Shown: in pieces, positions 34,301-46,500 of the stretch
Layout of the letters: every line of letters begins with the position of its first letter
Position numbering within the stretch: the first letter of the stretch is position 1
From: Lasiosphaeris hirsuta
Lineage: Eukaryota; Ascomycota; Sordariomycetes; Sordariales; Lasiosphaeriaceae
Direction: 5' to 3'
Assembly: GCA_030549175.1 (NCBI GenBank)
Contig: JAUKUA010000005.1
Span: 3,100,001-3,164,000 of the forward strand
DNA length: 64,000 bases
Notes under the pieces: generated by a model
What the model saw: only the letters and a program-made list of their open reading frames with translations
What the model was told of the DNA's origin: nothing
The model's database searches: none
Translations under genes and position numbers: made by a program

Positions 34301-35925
34301 GGAACCTTTTCTGCGGAGTGGCCCTCGGGAGAGTTTGTTGAGCTGTTTGATGAAACGTAATTAGGGGCCTGGGGCCTGGGGAGCCCAAGAGCACCCACAG
34401 CTCCTGGGCAGCTCCAGCTCCAGCAAGTAATACCTCGTAGTGGCCATTTTCTTCTCTGCAGCTGAGCCTGGTCGGATCGGGAGCTCACGGGTATTAGCGC
34501 AGGGCCGTTTTGTGAGATCAAAAGACCCGATGTTACTGTAACGATTGTCTATAGCGATTGCTATCCTGCATGAATCCCGGCTATAGAGGCACGCACATGG
34601 CGCGTCTTGTGCGGCTCAGGACGGGAGCCGGGTAGCGAGACGACTCGGCGTGCTCTTTGTCGCAAGTCGCCCAAAGAGCATACACCAAACAGCTGCCAAA
34701 GTCTTTTGTGCCTAACAATCACATTATCTTGGCAAAGGGCCATGGGGATTTTGCCCGGCCTTGGTAAATCTTTCTAGAGCTCTTCATCACAGACAATTGT
34801 TGGCGCAACGACAAAGAATACATATCGGCTCTAACACCTGCAATGCATACACGGGGCAGTCAGCACGTGTCAGCCTGTCCGTCCGGGCCGCTTAGATACG
34901 GAAATTTTAGTTGGACAATAAGATGAAAAAGCTGCGGCAGTAAGCAAATTTGGGCCTCACCAATAGTTAATGTGTATGCATATGTTGTTGAGCCCGGAAC
35001 ATCACGGAAACCTTCATAATATATCCCGTGTAGTAGAAGTGAGTACGTGAAGATTGGATATGCAAATACTGTATGGCCTGCTGATAACTGTCATTTCTAT
35101 CAAAATAAAATTGAAAATATGAGGGAATGGCCAAGACCAGCCGTCGATGGGCCGTAGACAGACAGCTGCTTACCATGAGGATGAGTGATGTGCTGCACGA
35201 AAGCTCCGCAAGACTGGTTGAATAGGCTTTGGGCGAGATGATGTTCGTAGGGTGGGTCTGGCCAAATGACTAAGCTGTAATCAAGTACCTCTGGCTGCTG
35301 ATTGTGTGGGGGGATACTTGAAGAACTCGCAGGGTTCCGTGCGTTGTGTTCGGTGAACCGATGCCAGGCCCCCCCCTTCCTTCGCTATCTTAGAGCGCTC
35401 CCCCAAAAAAAATTTGGCTCTTCCATTTTTCCACCCATCATTCACAACACCTTGTGAAAGAACCCTAAGGAGGAATCATCTTCTGTCAACGGGTTCCCTT
35501 CTCACCCATAATATCGTTTTGTATTCTCTTTCTCGGACATTGTCTCCAGAGAACCAGAGATACATCTCCACTCTTCTTAATTGCGAGTGTTGGGCAACGA
35601 GAAATCCTCGCCTCTTCTCGGTCGGCTCGACCTTTTGCGACACACCACCCACAACCACACTCTTTGACCATAGACTTTGCGTCAACCGCCTCAGGTGCTC
35701 CAACCACCTTAATCATTGAGTGTTCGCGCTTCGAAACTTTCCCATCGGCAATTTTTTGCGCAGATAGGATTTTTTTTTCCCGCACGACAACCATTCTCTT
35801 TGTCTGCGCGACCGTTCGGATCTGAGATTCGACGTCCATTTCTCGAACCCGACTCAACCTCACCTCGACGATCGCGCACCCACCACCAAAGAGAGAACAC
35901 GGCTTTCGAGTCAACAGCTCCCCTT
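31313..35925. other. 4.6-kb region without a recognised gene
   Basis: Many ORFs of 60-173 codons are present on both strands (for example 32672-33193 minus and 33414-33773 minus). They overlap in opposite frames and have no domain, homology-like block or splice pattern that I can see. No tRNA or simple repeat array was found. The last 560 nt form an ATG-free leader of the eIF4G gene. A long noncoding RNA or unrecognised small secreted-protein genes cannot be excluded. Confidence 0.45.
35364..35925 (+). promoter_or_regulatory. Long ATG-free leader of the eIF4G gene
   Basis: From 35364 to the start codon at 35926 I find no ATG on the plus strand in 562 nt, although about nine would be expected by chance. 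The sequence is rich in C, T and CAACC-type elements. This is what a long 5' UTR kept free of upstream start codons looks like. The true transcription start is not known. Confidence 0.55.
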
Positions 35926-38900
35926 ATGACTTCCACTGCGAGTCAACCGAATCAAAACCCGGCGCCTACCCCCTCCGCAGCCACGTCGTATGCTTCCGCA
36001 GCCGGTGCGACCAAGAAGCAGACATCGACGCCGCTGATTGCGACGGGATCCCACCCTCCTGTGGTGGTTGGATCTTCCGCACCAGTAGCCCAGAATGGCA
36101 AGTCCTCAGTCTCGTCGGTAAACGGCAGACCGAACATCACCCCCGCAGTCCCTGCCGTCGTCGGTGCTCCCGCCGTACGCAGCTCCGTTCTCAACGGCGG
36201 CCCGAATGAGCATTCCCGTAAGAGTTCAGTCACAATCAGCGCCAACGCCCCCTCCAGCCACATTGCGAACGGCGGCCCGGTCGGTGGCCACAAGGCGATT
36301 CCCCAGTTCGGATTCAACGAGTCGCCAGCTGTCACCCACAGCACGCCACAGACAGGCGGTGCTGCGCCGATTCCGATCCCTGGAAGCAATATCAGAGTTC
36401 CGTCTCCCGCGCACTCTCCCTCGCCCATTCCGCAGATCCCACAGCAGAGCGGTGGACAGCGGGCGCCGTCTAGCACACAGGCACCTGTGACATTTGGAAG
36501 CTTCCCCGGCGATAACGATGTAAGTTACACCCCCACGTACCTCACCGTCAACTTTGCTCGATTGAACTGTTTTGGTGTGTCTCAAATTTATCTGGCTCGT
36601 GCTGACTGGGCGGGCCATTTAGCGTCATATCAAGCAACACTCCGTTTCGCACAACCCTGCTGCGATGGGGCAGAGCCCTCATGCACGACGGGATTCGCAG
36701 GCGTCTGCTCACAACGAATCGGTCGGTCACGGCGGACCGGGTCACAACCGGGGTGGCTATCAGGGCCAGGGCCGAGGCCGTGGCAACTTTAACCAGTACA
36801 ACAACAACCAGACCATGGGATTCCCCCCGAGCAGACCCTACGCAGGCCAGAATGCTGGCCGTGGTGGAATGCAGCCCCATTACCAAGGCCGCGGTGGGAT
36901 GCAGCAGTATCCCAACTCTCCTCAACCTCACCGCGCTAGTCCGGCTCCCGCCCCGGCGATGCTCTCCCACGGAACACCCACAATGGCTCCCGCTGCACTA
37001 GCTTCTGGCCAGCCATTTTACCCTCCAAACATGAACATGTATCCCCCCCATCAACAAGTAAAGCCCCCTTTCGTTCATAACGATCCTCCTCTCAAGAATG
37101 GCAAGAAGAATAAAGGGATGCGAAGAGACTCGGACAAGAGCAATGCTCATCCGCGGCCGATCAATTCTTTTAATTCTCTTGCAAGACCGTTCAACAACGA
37201 ACCTGGTCAAAAATCGCGGCGGAACAGCAGGCATTGGGCAATAGCAGCGGAGTATCCATCCGGCGTCATTGGCGGTCCACCGTCGACAGATTTTGCAGAT
37301 GGCCCACCGCTCGCCTATGCCTTTGCTCCCTCGCGCGCTGTTCCTATGCATTCCCCTTCTCCATTTCCCCATTTCTTTCGGGGAGACACAAAGCAACCGA
37401 TGGACCTGTCACCGGCAAGCGGTAACTTTGAGCAACTGCTAACCGAGCAACAAAAACAGATCCCGTACGGTGTCCCTCCGCAGCAGATGAGCGCATATCG
37501 TCCTGACGGAATGATGGTGCCTACTTACCCACCATATCCCCAACAGCAGATGCCCTACATGGCCCAGCCCCCCCAGTCTAATCCCGCCTTCCACCAGCCG
37601 TTTGTCCCAGCATACAATCAGGGACAAACCGCAACGCCGATGTCTCGTAACCCCTCACAGGTCTCTGACCGGCCCACTTCTAGCACCGGCCAAAGCCAGG
37701 CCCCCGTCATCGCCCAGGGCACTCCGCACCAGCGTCCTGCACAGGTTGCTGCTCCGGCTATCGTCTCGTCCACATTTTCCCGCCCCAAGAAGAGCGCCCC
37801 GCTTGTAATCAAGGACGCTCAAGGCAAGATTGTCGACTTTTCTCAGCTCAAAGCACCAGCATCTCCTGCTCCAAGCATCCAGCAGTCCAAGACACCGCCT
37901 GTTGTTGCTACCACTCCCACCCCGCCCCCTAAGGCCCCTACCCCCTCGCACGCTCGCTCTGAAAGTACATCTGCCCCCCAGAAGGGAGAGGACACAGCTG
38001 AACAGCGTCGCAACGCGTTCATGAACGCTGTCAAGAAGACAATTGAAGTAGACCCTACCATCAAGCAAAAGGAAGAGGAGGCCGCCAAGGCTGCGGCCGA
38101 GAAGGTCGCTGCTGAGAAGGTCAAGGAAGAGCAACGTCTGAAGGAGGAAGAGCGTCTGGCGGCCGAGAAGAAGGCTGAAGAGGTAAAGGCCGCAAAGGCC
38201 GCGGAAGAAGCTAAGGCGAGGGAGCAGGCCGAAGCTGAGAAGGCTAAGGCTGAGGCCGAGAAGGTGAAGGCTGAGGCTGAAGCAGCTAAGGCCGAGGCTG
38301 AGGCCGAAGCCGCCAAGGCTGCCGCGAAGACACCGGAGGTCAAGGGGAAGACCCCTGAAGAGCTGGAGGAGGAAGACCTTGAGCGTATCATCCGTGAGAT
38401 GGAGGAGGAAGATGCCCGCCGTGAGAAGGAGCAAGCCGAGATCTCGGCTAGGAAGAAGATTGAGGCTGAGGAGCGCAAGAAGCGCGAAGAAGCATCAAAG
38501 GCTATCACCGCAGCTGAGAACGACCGGAAGCTCCGCGAGCAAGAGCGCGAGATGGAGAGACTCGAAGAGGAGCGGGAGCGCAAGCGCAGTGGAAAGTCAG
38601 AGGCGGTGTCCGTCGCTGATCTCCTATCCAAGAAGTTGGGCAGCCTTGAGCTGTCTGACAAGGACACATCGATGCCTCCTCCAGCCGCCCCTACCGACAA
38701 GTCTAGCACTCTCCCTCAGGCAAAGATCGCCGCCGATAAGCAGAAGAGCAAGCCCGTTCCTCTCAACCTGTCACCGCTCAACACCACTGTTGAGGCTCCG
38801 CAGCCCAGTGCCGCGCTTCAGTCGCTCAAGACATCGCGCTTCCTGCCCGGTGTGGAGTACAATATTTACCCTGCGGGCGTGGCATCACCCAACCCTGCTT

Positions 38901-40931
38901 TGAACGCTGCTGTTCATAAGAAGGGCAAGGTTTTCAAGTACGATGCCGGATTCCTCCTCCAATTCCAGACCGTCTTCACCGAACAGCCATCTCTGGAATT
39001 CCACCAACAAGTCAAGAACCTCATTGGCGATTCTGATGGCTCCCGATCTGCTTCAGCCCGCACCCCTGGTGTCGGCTCTGGCAGACAGGGCTCTCGTGCC
39101 GGTGGTGCGCCAGGTGGCTTCCCTCAACAGGGAACCATGGGCAACTTCGGCTCTGCAGCCAAGGCGCTCCCCTCTGGAACTACATCAGAGCAGCGGTTTG
39201 CTATGTCGCAGGGCAACAGCGCCCCCCGGCCAGCTGCCATCAGTGGTATGGCTTTTGGCCGCTCTGCCTTCCCCGGTCCCCTCGGCGGCCGTACTCCTTC
39301 CAGCACTGGCAATGCCGGCATTCCCAACTCCCCCCGCCAGGGCAGCAAGCGTGGTGGCGGCGGTGGCGGTGGCGGTAGCAGACGGACTGATTTCGGTGGA
39401 GGTGCGCAGGCTGCTAAGACCATGCCTCTCACCCAGGGTCTTGAGCTCAAGCCGATCGTGGTTTCGGCTACTGGCTGGAAGCCGATTAGCATCACAAACA
39501 AGGCCGCGGCAGCTGGTCCCGCGACTGGCCACCTCGACCCCGAGTTGGTGCAGCGCAAGGTCAAGGCTGCCCTCAACAAGATGACGCCCGAGAAGTTTGA
39601 CAAGATCTCAGACGGCATCCTCCAGATTGCCTCGCAGTCCAAGAACGAACAAGATGGCCGCACTCTTCGCCAAGTCATTCAGCTCACTTTCGAGAAGGCT
39701 ACAGACGAGGCCCATTGGGCATCCATGTACGCCAAGTTCTGCAAGCGTATGCTCGAGATGATGAGCCCCGAGATCCGTGACGAGGGCATCCTTGACAAGA
39801 ACGGAAACGTCGTTAGCGGCGGCGCGCTCTTCCGCAAGTATCTCCTCAACAGATGCCAGGAAGAGTTCGAGCGTGGATGGAAGGTCGATCTCCCAGAGCC
39901 CCAGCCGGGTGCGGACAAGAAGGCTGGAGAGGCGGTTCTGTTGTCTGACGAATACTACATTGCTGCGGCAGCCAAGCGCCGTGGTCTGGGTCTCGTGCAG
40001 TTCATCGGTGAGCTGTTCAAGCTTGGTATGCTGACGGAGCGCATCATGCACGAATGTGTCCGCAAGCTTCTCGAGTTCCAGGGCATTCCCGATGAGGCCG
40101 AGATTGAGTCTCTTACCAAGCTCCTACGGACTGTTGGTGGCAACCTCGATAGCACTGACAAGGGCCGGCCGATGATGGAGGCGTACTTCCAGCGCATTGA
40201 TACCATCGTCAACCTGCCCGACCTTCCCAGCCGTCTCAAGTTCATGCTGATGGATATTATCGATCTGCGTCGGATGCGCTGGGCGTCCAAGGACACCAAC
40301 AAGGGCCCCAAGACCCTTGATGAGGTTAGAGCTGAGGTATGTTCATTCCGAAACCATCTGCTACTAGTAACACATCAAGCTAACACATTTCCAGGCTGAG
40401 GCAGCAGCCGCACAGAAGGCGGCTGATAATGCGCGCAGCAACCAGCGTGGCGGACCCGGTGGACGGCCACCCCAGGGTCGTGGCGATGCGCGCCAGTTCT
40501 CGACCTATACCCAGCCAGTACCTAACCAGGTTGGCATGGATGACCTGCGGAGACTAAAGGCCTCGGGCAGCCGCTCGTCCAGCCAGAACGTTTCGTCGTT
40601 TGGGCCCACATCGATGTTCAACTCGCGTAGCAACAGTGGCCGTCGGATGGGACCGGGCGGTGCTTTCGGCCGCGGTGGTGAAGACTCTGGTGCCTCATCG
40701 CGCACTGGCACACCACCCACGCGTGAGCGCGATTCGGTTGCGCACACCAACGCATTTGGGTATGTTTTTGCCACATCTTCCGTCAATTAGTTTACGCGGG
40801 TGCTAACGAGATACAGCCTTCTCGCCGATACTGGGGAGAACCCAGCCTCTCCTCCCTCGACTGCTGCGTCTCCGGCGTTGTCTAAGGCGGCGCTGGACCA
40901 CGCTGTCAGCGACGAGAAGAAGGAGGGTTGA
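35926..40931 (+). CDS. eIF4G: Translation initiation factor eIF4G
   Basis: Four exons, 35926-36519, 36623-40336, 40395-40759 and 40817-40931, give 1595 residues. Introns have GTAAGT or GTATGT donors, and the phases add up. The start MTSTASQPNQ is the first ATG after a long ATG-free leader. Residues 1-660 are low-complexity, with Pro/Ser/Gln runs and an RGxGRG block (possible RNA or Pab1 binding). About 675-855 is a Lys/Glu/Ala coiled coil. The eIF4E-binding site at about 970 reads KYDAGFLLQF, fitting the YxxxxL-phi consensus. The MIF4G HEAT domain spans about 1174-1427 (KVKAALNKMTPEKFDKISDG, then WASMYAKFCKRML and RLKFMLMDIIDLR). The tail is rich in Gly, Arg and Ser. eIF4G bridges cap-bound eIF4E, eIF4A and poly(A)-binding protein in the cytoplasm. 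There is no C-terminal MA3 domain, as in yeast. Confidence 0.93.
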
Positions 40932-43501
40932 GCGGGGGGGTTCTTTCCATTACATCAACGGTGTCTTGCATTCATGAGTCGTGCATAGACCGGGCGGGTT
41001 TGTTATTTGCATTTGCGGGCGGGTTCTCAAAAACCTTTTAAAAGTGCCTCATGATACCTCAACGATAGAAGTTTCTCATAGCGAAACTGCCACCGGACAT
41101 TTCTTTTTTTTTTTCCCCACGGAGTTGGGACGGGTTTCATTCACCCTTCACTTCCTGTTGTGTTGATTACATGTCAAAAGTCTTTATTTGCATCCTGCCT
41201 CCGCTTTGCTGGTAGTGAGAGGGATGAGGGTGCCTGCTTATCTCTTTCTAATACATGCAATGCTTTTCTACTACACACACGTGCCCTATTCCGCAATTCT
41301 TTCTCATTTCCATTTACGAGTGAAAGGGTTTGAGAGGAGATTTTTGTGGAGATGCGTTTTAGAATGGCACATTGGCGGCGTGAACAGAGGAGAGAGGTTT
41401 TGGTTTTTTTTGGTTTTTTTTTGGCACTCATCTCAACCATCTCAAGTCCGCATCTGCTGCTGCTGACAACACACACTGTTCGTCACAGCAAGCCAAAACT
41501 GTGTTTCTAATTTCCTGTAACAACCCATTTTCCCGTTTTGCTTCGGTTTCCCATTTTTATTTTCTTTTTAATTTGGTATCGCGATAGGGGGGGGGGACGA
41601 AGGGGATGAGGGATGGCTCGGCGTTGTGTTTCTCTCCGGGAAAGAACCGACGCGGCTGCTGCCAGATTTCCTACCAATTTGCGCATTTCGTCGGAACTAT
41701 GGGGCGAAAGGGGGTGGTAAAATGGAACGGAGGAAGGAGGATGCGGCGATAGGTTACGCGGCGCGAGGGTTTTTGGTCCGTGTATATTATCTAGTTTGGC
41801 AGTCGTTCATGAAAACTACTCTCTAAACCATGGAAATGCGCACGGTGGTAATTTTGTGATAGGGTATTGTGGGTGTGAGAGGGGTGTGTGAAGTTGGGAG
41901 AGGAGTTGGTAGAGCTGGAATAGGGTGTGGTCGAGTCTTGTCAAGTTGGGCTTCAGGGTTGTATGGTCTATGGGTGAGGGACTAAGTGCGTTCAGAGCCG
42001 CAGCTTGATGCCTTTATGTTACCGCCAGGCAGCTTCAAACTGCCTTCGGACACCCTTTGTGCGAGTCTTCAAGCCCCTGTAGGTCACCTTCACGCTCCTT
42101 CACGACAGCACCCAGCCATGGCCGAACTCCTGAAAGGGGCTCTGAATAACCTTAGCGGCAGGTGTATTGGCTACAATCAAACACCTTCAAGCTACGGCCG
42201 GATTCCTCACAGTCACAGCTTAACCCCTTGAAGGAATCTAAAGGTCTCTAGATATCTACAGATAGGGCCTATGATATGTAGAAAGGGGGCACAAATGTTG
42301 TCCAGCAGCCCCATAGGCCTCGAAGGGTTCGCCATCTCGCGTCGAGGAGATGACATCCTGGCGCCAAAGCAAGCCGGCATTGGAAACGCAACAGGGCTAC
42401 GGGCGGCTTTTCACGGCGCTTGCTTCACTCTCAGCATCACGTCCCTAGTTGGTCAGCCATTTGCGCCACGCGGCAATAAGCAGCAGGCCAACTCGGAAGA
42501 TACACAACCAGGTGCTCCCAGGTAGCGACAAAGTTTTACAACTAGGCCGAAATACCCTCGGGTATAGGATAGACTTTTGTTACCCAGCTGTTCGTCCTCC
42601 CTAGACCTTAGGTACTAACCCCCCAATGGAACCGATCGGGCTGTATTCTTTGGGCTAGGAGGAGGTTGTAGGCTGTACGCTTGTTGGCGTAGCCCACTTT
42701 TCCGTAGAACCGGATTGTCTATCGAGCGTTGTCAAGGTCGGCGTGTTCGCTACTTGGTGTTGGTTCTAATTGTGGCGATAGTAGCGGGGTTCCGCATACT
42801 TGTGGGTTGGGTTGGATTTGTCGGGACGCAGGAGTGATTTTCTAATCCGTACACGCTGCTGGTTGCTGAAATAGCCTGGTTCAGATACTAGCATCTTCCC
42901 AAAGTGTAAATGAGAAAACTGCCTTCGAGTTCAATTACCATGCTGCCGGTGCTGAGGTGATGTTTATCTATGTGAGCTGGCCCTAAGATTTCCCGCTCGA
43001 CTTTGGTGTGCTATGGGGCGTAGAAGAGGAAACAAGTCCTTGAGCAAGGGGTGCTGCTTTGATGAGACACCAAAATCCCACCTTGACATCACATTTCTCC
43101 AGCAACTTCACCGCTCAAATGCTACTAAATACCAGTGCCACACAGCAACGAGCAAAAAGTTGGCGAGGTATGTATATACTTTAACCCCCAATCGAAGCCA
43201 GCCCAAATGGAGCATCAGCAGCTGTCGGCTCTATTATGAACTATGCCAATCTTCACCACCACCCAGTGCAAACAACATATAAGAAGCCGTAATCGTGATA
43301 TTAAGCTCGAACCAAATACTCGCAAGATATACGTCATCGTATCCCCCAACCCCTACTCTCAACGCCAGCCCATGACCACGACGCAAGGTGAAACAAAAAG
43401 AACAGAGAACCCAGCCAAGCTCTGCCTGCTTACCCAACATCCATCATGCCTTACCATACCATCCCTAAACTAGACACACTCGCCAAAAATACCTCGACGT
43501 C
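40932..43501. other. 2.6-kb region without a recognised gene
   Basis: Between the convergent ends of eIF4G (+) and POL1 (-). The first kilobase is T/G-rich 3' flank (runs of T at 41103, G9 near 41588). The stretch from about 42000 to 43000 looks different in composition and could be an old degenerate repeat, but I could not find transposon domains or terminal repeats. ORFs at 41986-42231 and 42271-42525 have no recognisable content. Confidence 0.45.
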
Positions 43502-46500
43502 CTACTGGGCCGCAAACCCTAGTTTCGTAAACAGCGTGTCCATGCTCACCGACTGGTATCCACACTTATCCAAATACCTCTCCACCACCCCCTTCGCCGT
43601 CCCAAACCTAACGCTGTTCTGCGCCGCAAGCGCCTTAATCATCTCCTTGCGCGCCTCGGGCGACATAGCCCCGGCGCTCTCGGCGCTCTCAACGGGCTTC
43701 TCATCCACCTTCTCAAGCGCTGCTTTCACATCCCACAGGCTCGCAAAGTACTTGAGCTGCGTGTACATATCACGCTCGCCAAACTCGTAGCGCATAATAC
43801 CGGTGCAGTCGCGGCCGAGGCCCTTGGGGCCGAGGCAGCGCTTGCCGTCGACGCTGATCTGGCGGGTGCGGTTCCCGCAGCTCGTGTCGTTGCAAACGAG
43901 CCAGCCCTCGTAGTAGCGGGCGGCCTGGATGCGGATGGCGGTCTCGACCTGGGCGATGATCGAGAGGTTCGAGACGGTGGCGCCGCAGGTCGCCACGGGG
44001 CAGACGACGCCGGCAGGGGTGATGCGCTCGGGCGAGCCGAGCAAGCCCTCGAAGACGCTGCTAGCCTTGCAGGCGCGGCACCGCAGCGAGAGGCGGGCGC
44101 AGTCGGCGAAGCGGATGGCGTCGGGAATTTGGGAATCCAGGGGGTACAGCCCAGTGGTTTCGCCGCCGCCGCCGCCGCCGCCGACGGAGAAGTTGCCGTT
44201 GTTGGTGCTCGCGTAGTGGCGCACATCGAGACCGAGGTTCTCGGCGAGTTGGGCGCTCGAGGTGCCGACAATATTGGCACAGAGACGCTCAATGGTTGGG
44301 AAGATTTGCTTGCTCATGTACCACTCGACGTCCGGTTTGAGTTCCGAGTCGTGCTTCACCACGTCTTGCGAGGGGTAAGCGCGCTTGGGAGCTGGCTCAG
44401 AGGTGTTCTTGCTGTCGCCTGTAATAATGTACGAGATGACGTCGCCCTTGCGGACGGGTTTGCCGCGCGCTATCTCGCGCAAGGCTACCTGGACTTGCGG
44501 CATGCTGTCGCCGTTGGGATACTCGGTGGGAGCTTTGCCGAGTTGCGTGAAGATGATGTACTTGCGTGCGGGAATGGCATATTCCCTCATCTTCTGTGCC
44601 ACCTCGCGGAGATACTCGTGAATGCGCTGGATGGCCACCTCTGTGTCATCACCGGAGAGAATCTCGTCAAGGGTACGTTTCGACATCTCCTTGGACAGGA
44701 CGCAGTACTCTCTGCGCCTCATGTCTAGGCCCTTGACTTCCATCTTCTCAACCCACTTGCCGTTCTCTTCAACGATGTTGATGGCGGCATACTTCTTCTT
44801 GGCTTGGAGGAGGATGCGGCGGAAGACGTTATCGATATCAATCTCCAACAGCCTGTAACACTTATTGACGGCCTCCTTGAACTCTTGACCCACTCGAAGC
44901 GCGTCAGCAATGTTGTCGACGTTGGCATTGATCATGACCGAGTCCGTGTCACCGTAGATAACCTGCAGCGAGTTGGCTTCTGCTAGTTCCTTGGTGCTAC
45001 GAAGGATCTCACGACCCTTGTAGGTCGTGAGCACGGCTAGAGGCCTGGCGTAGAACCGTGACCTTTCGTATCCCAAGCAGCCGTACATGGAATTGGCAGT
45101 TAACTTCAGCGCAAGCTGCTTGATGTCCCACGTTGCAAGCTGTTCAGGGGTGGCGTTTTTATCCTTCATCAACTTCTTGACTTCCTTTCGGCGGTTGACA
45201 AGCCCTGCAATCAGCTCTGGGAGAATACCTGGGCCAAGCTTTTTGTCGGGGACATCGGGGACAGCCTCTTCATCATCCGACTGTTTGCTGGTTAGTGTGT
45301 GGGCTTTTGGGATATTGACGAACGAATGCTTACCAGTTTCGTCCGATCAACTGTTGTGAAACAGATATTGAACTCTTGGATGATGGAAGGGTAAAGGGAG
45401 TTGAAGTCCATGACCAGGACAAACTTGTCGTAGAGACCCCGTTCGGGCTCGAAGACGAGTCCTCCCTTGTACTTGTCTTTTTTCTTGCTGTCCTCACCTT
45501 GCTCGTTGGCGCCGTCTTCTGGACGGCCCCGCCCCCTAAAACTCTGCTTGTCTGGGCAGATGTACTTGTTCCTATGAAACCTGTGGAGCAGAATGTACTC
45601 GTTGCGTTCAGCTCGTGTGCCCGTGAGTGTTCTTGCCCACGAGTTGCCGGCTAAGTTGGTAAGGACCTTGGTGAGGGGAAGGACCTGAGTCTTTAGAGCT
45701 AGTGCCGCGATGAAGTATGTGTCGGTTTCAACGTGCGAGACATAATCCATCAGACCCTTGGCATTCACCGCCCATGTCTTGAGGGCGGCATCATTATCGA
45801 ACTCCCCACGATGATCCGGACCGCCGAGGTAGAGATTGCACATCTCGCTCAAACTCCACGACTGACACTTGAACATGACAGACTTGCCGGCATCGTTGGC
45901 GAGATCGCAGAGAAGTCGTCCAGCCATGACCTGTCGCTCTGCAAACACATTGCCGCCCACCTTTCCGATGGCCGACGGCCACTGGGACCGCCTCATCCTG
46001 CCAAGTCTGGACCATTGAGGCACCTTCTTCTCGTGGAGGCGGTTTAGTAGGATGCTGTAGTCGACGCCTTCGAGCTGATGACCGACAATGACATCGGGGT
46101 CAATAACATCCATCTGGGCGAGAAAGAATGACAACATCTCATTTTCTTGCTTCATGAGCTTGACGAGACCCATCTTCCTCTCCCTCGCCATGGCTTCGAA
46201 ACCGACAGGAAATGCAGTACCGTTTGGCCGAATAATAGTGAAAGTTCGGCAGGGCAGGTCCCGCGCGGACTTTGTTTCACTCAGTGTCACGTCTGAATAC
46301 ACCCTCGCGCTGATGGCGAGAATCTCTTGCTTGTTGTCCCTGGCGTTAAAAATGGTCCGCATGGCAAAGCTAACAAGCGTCAAAGGAGGATCGGGGGGGC
46401 TCTCGCTCTCGCTGATGACTGCGACCATATTTGGGTGATCAACCTGGACCTCCAGCCGGCAGTGCGAGGCGTTCTTCAAAGCGGCAAAGTCGGCGTCCTG

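Noticed and set aside
37655..38434. 259-codon Leu-rich ORF on the minus strand, and a 288-codon one at 37843-38709
   Set aside because: Both are antisense to the Lys/Glu/Ala coiled coil of eIF4G; the Leu/Ser/Ala richness is the mirror of AAG/GAG/GCC codons.
42000..43000. Old retrotransposon remnant
   Set aside because: Composition hints at it, but no reverse transcriptase, integrase, terminal repeat or target duplication could be seen.
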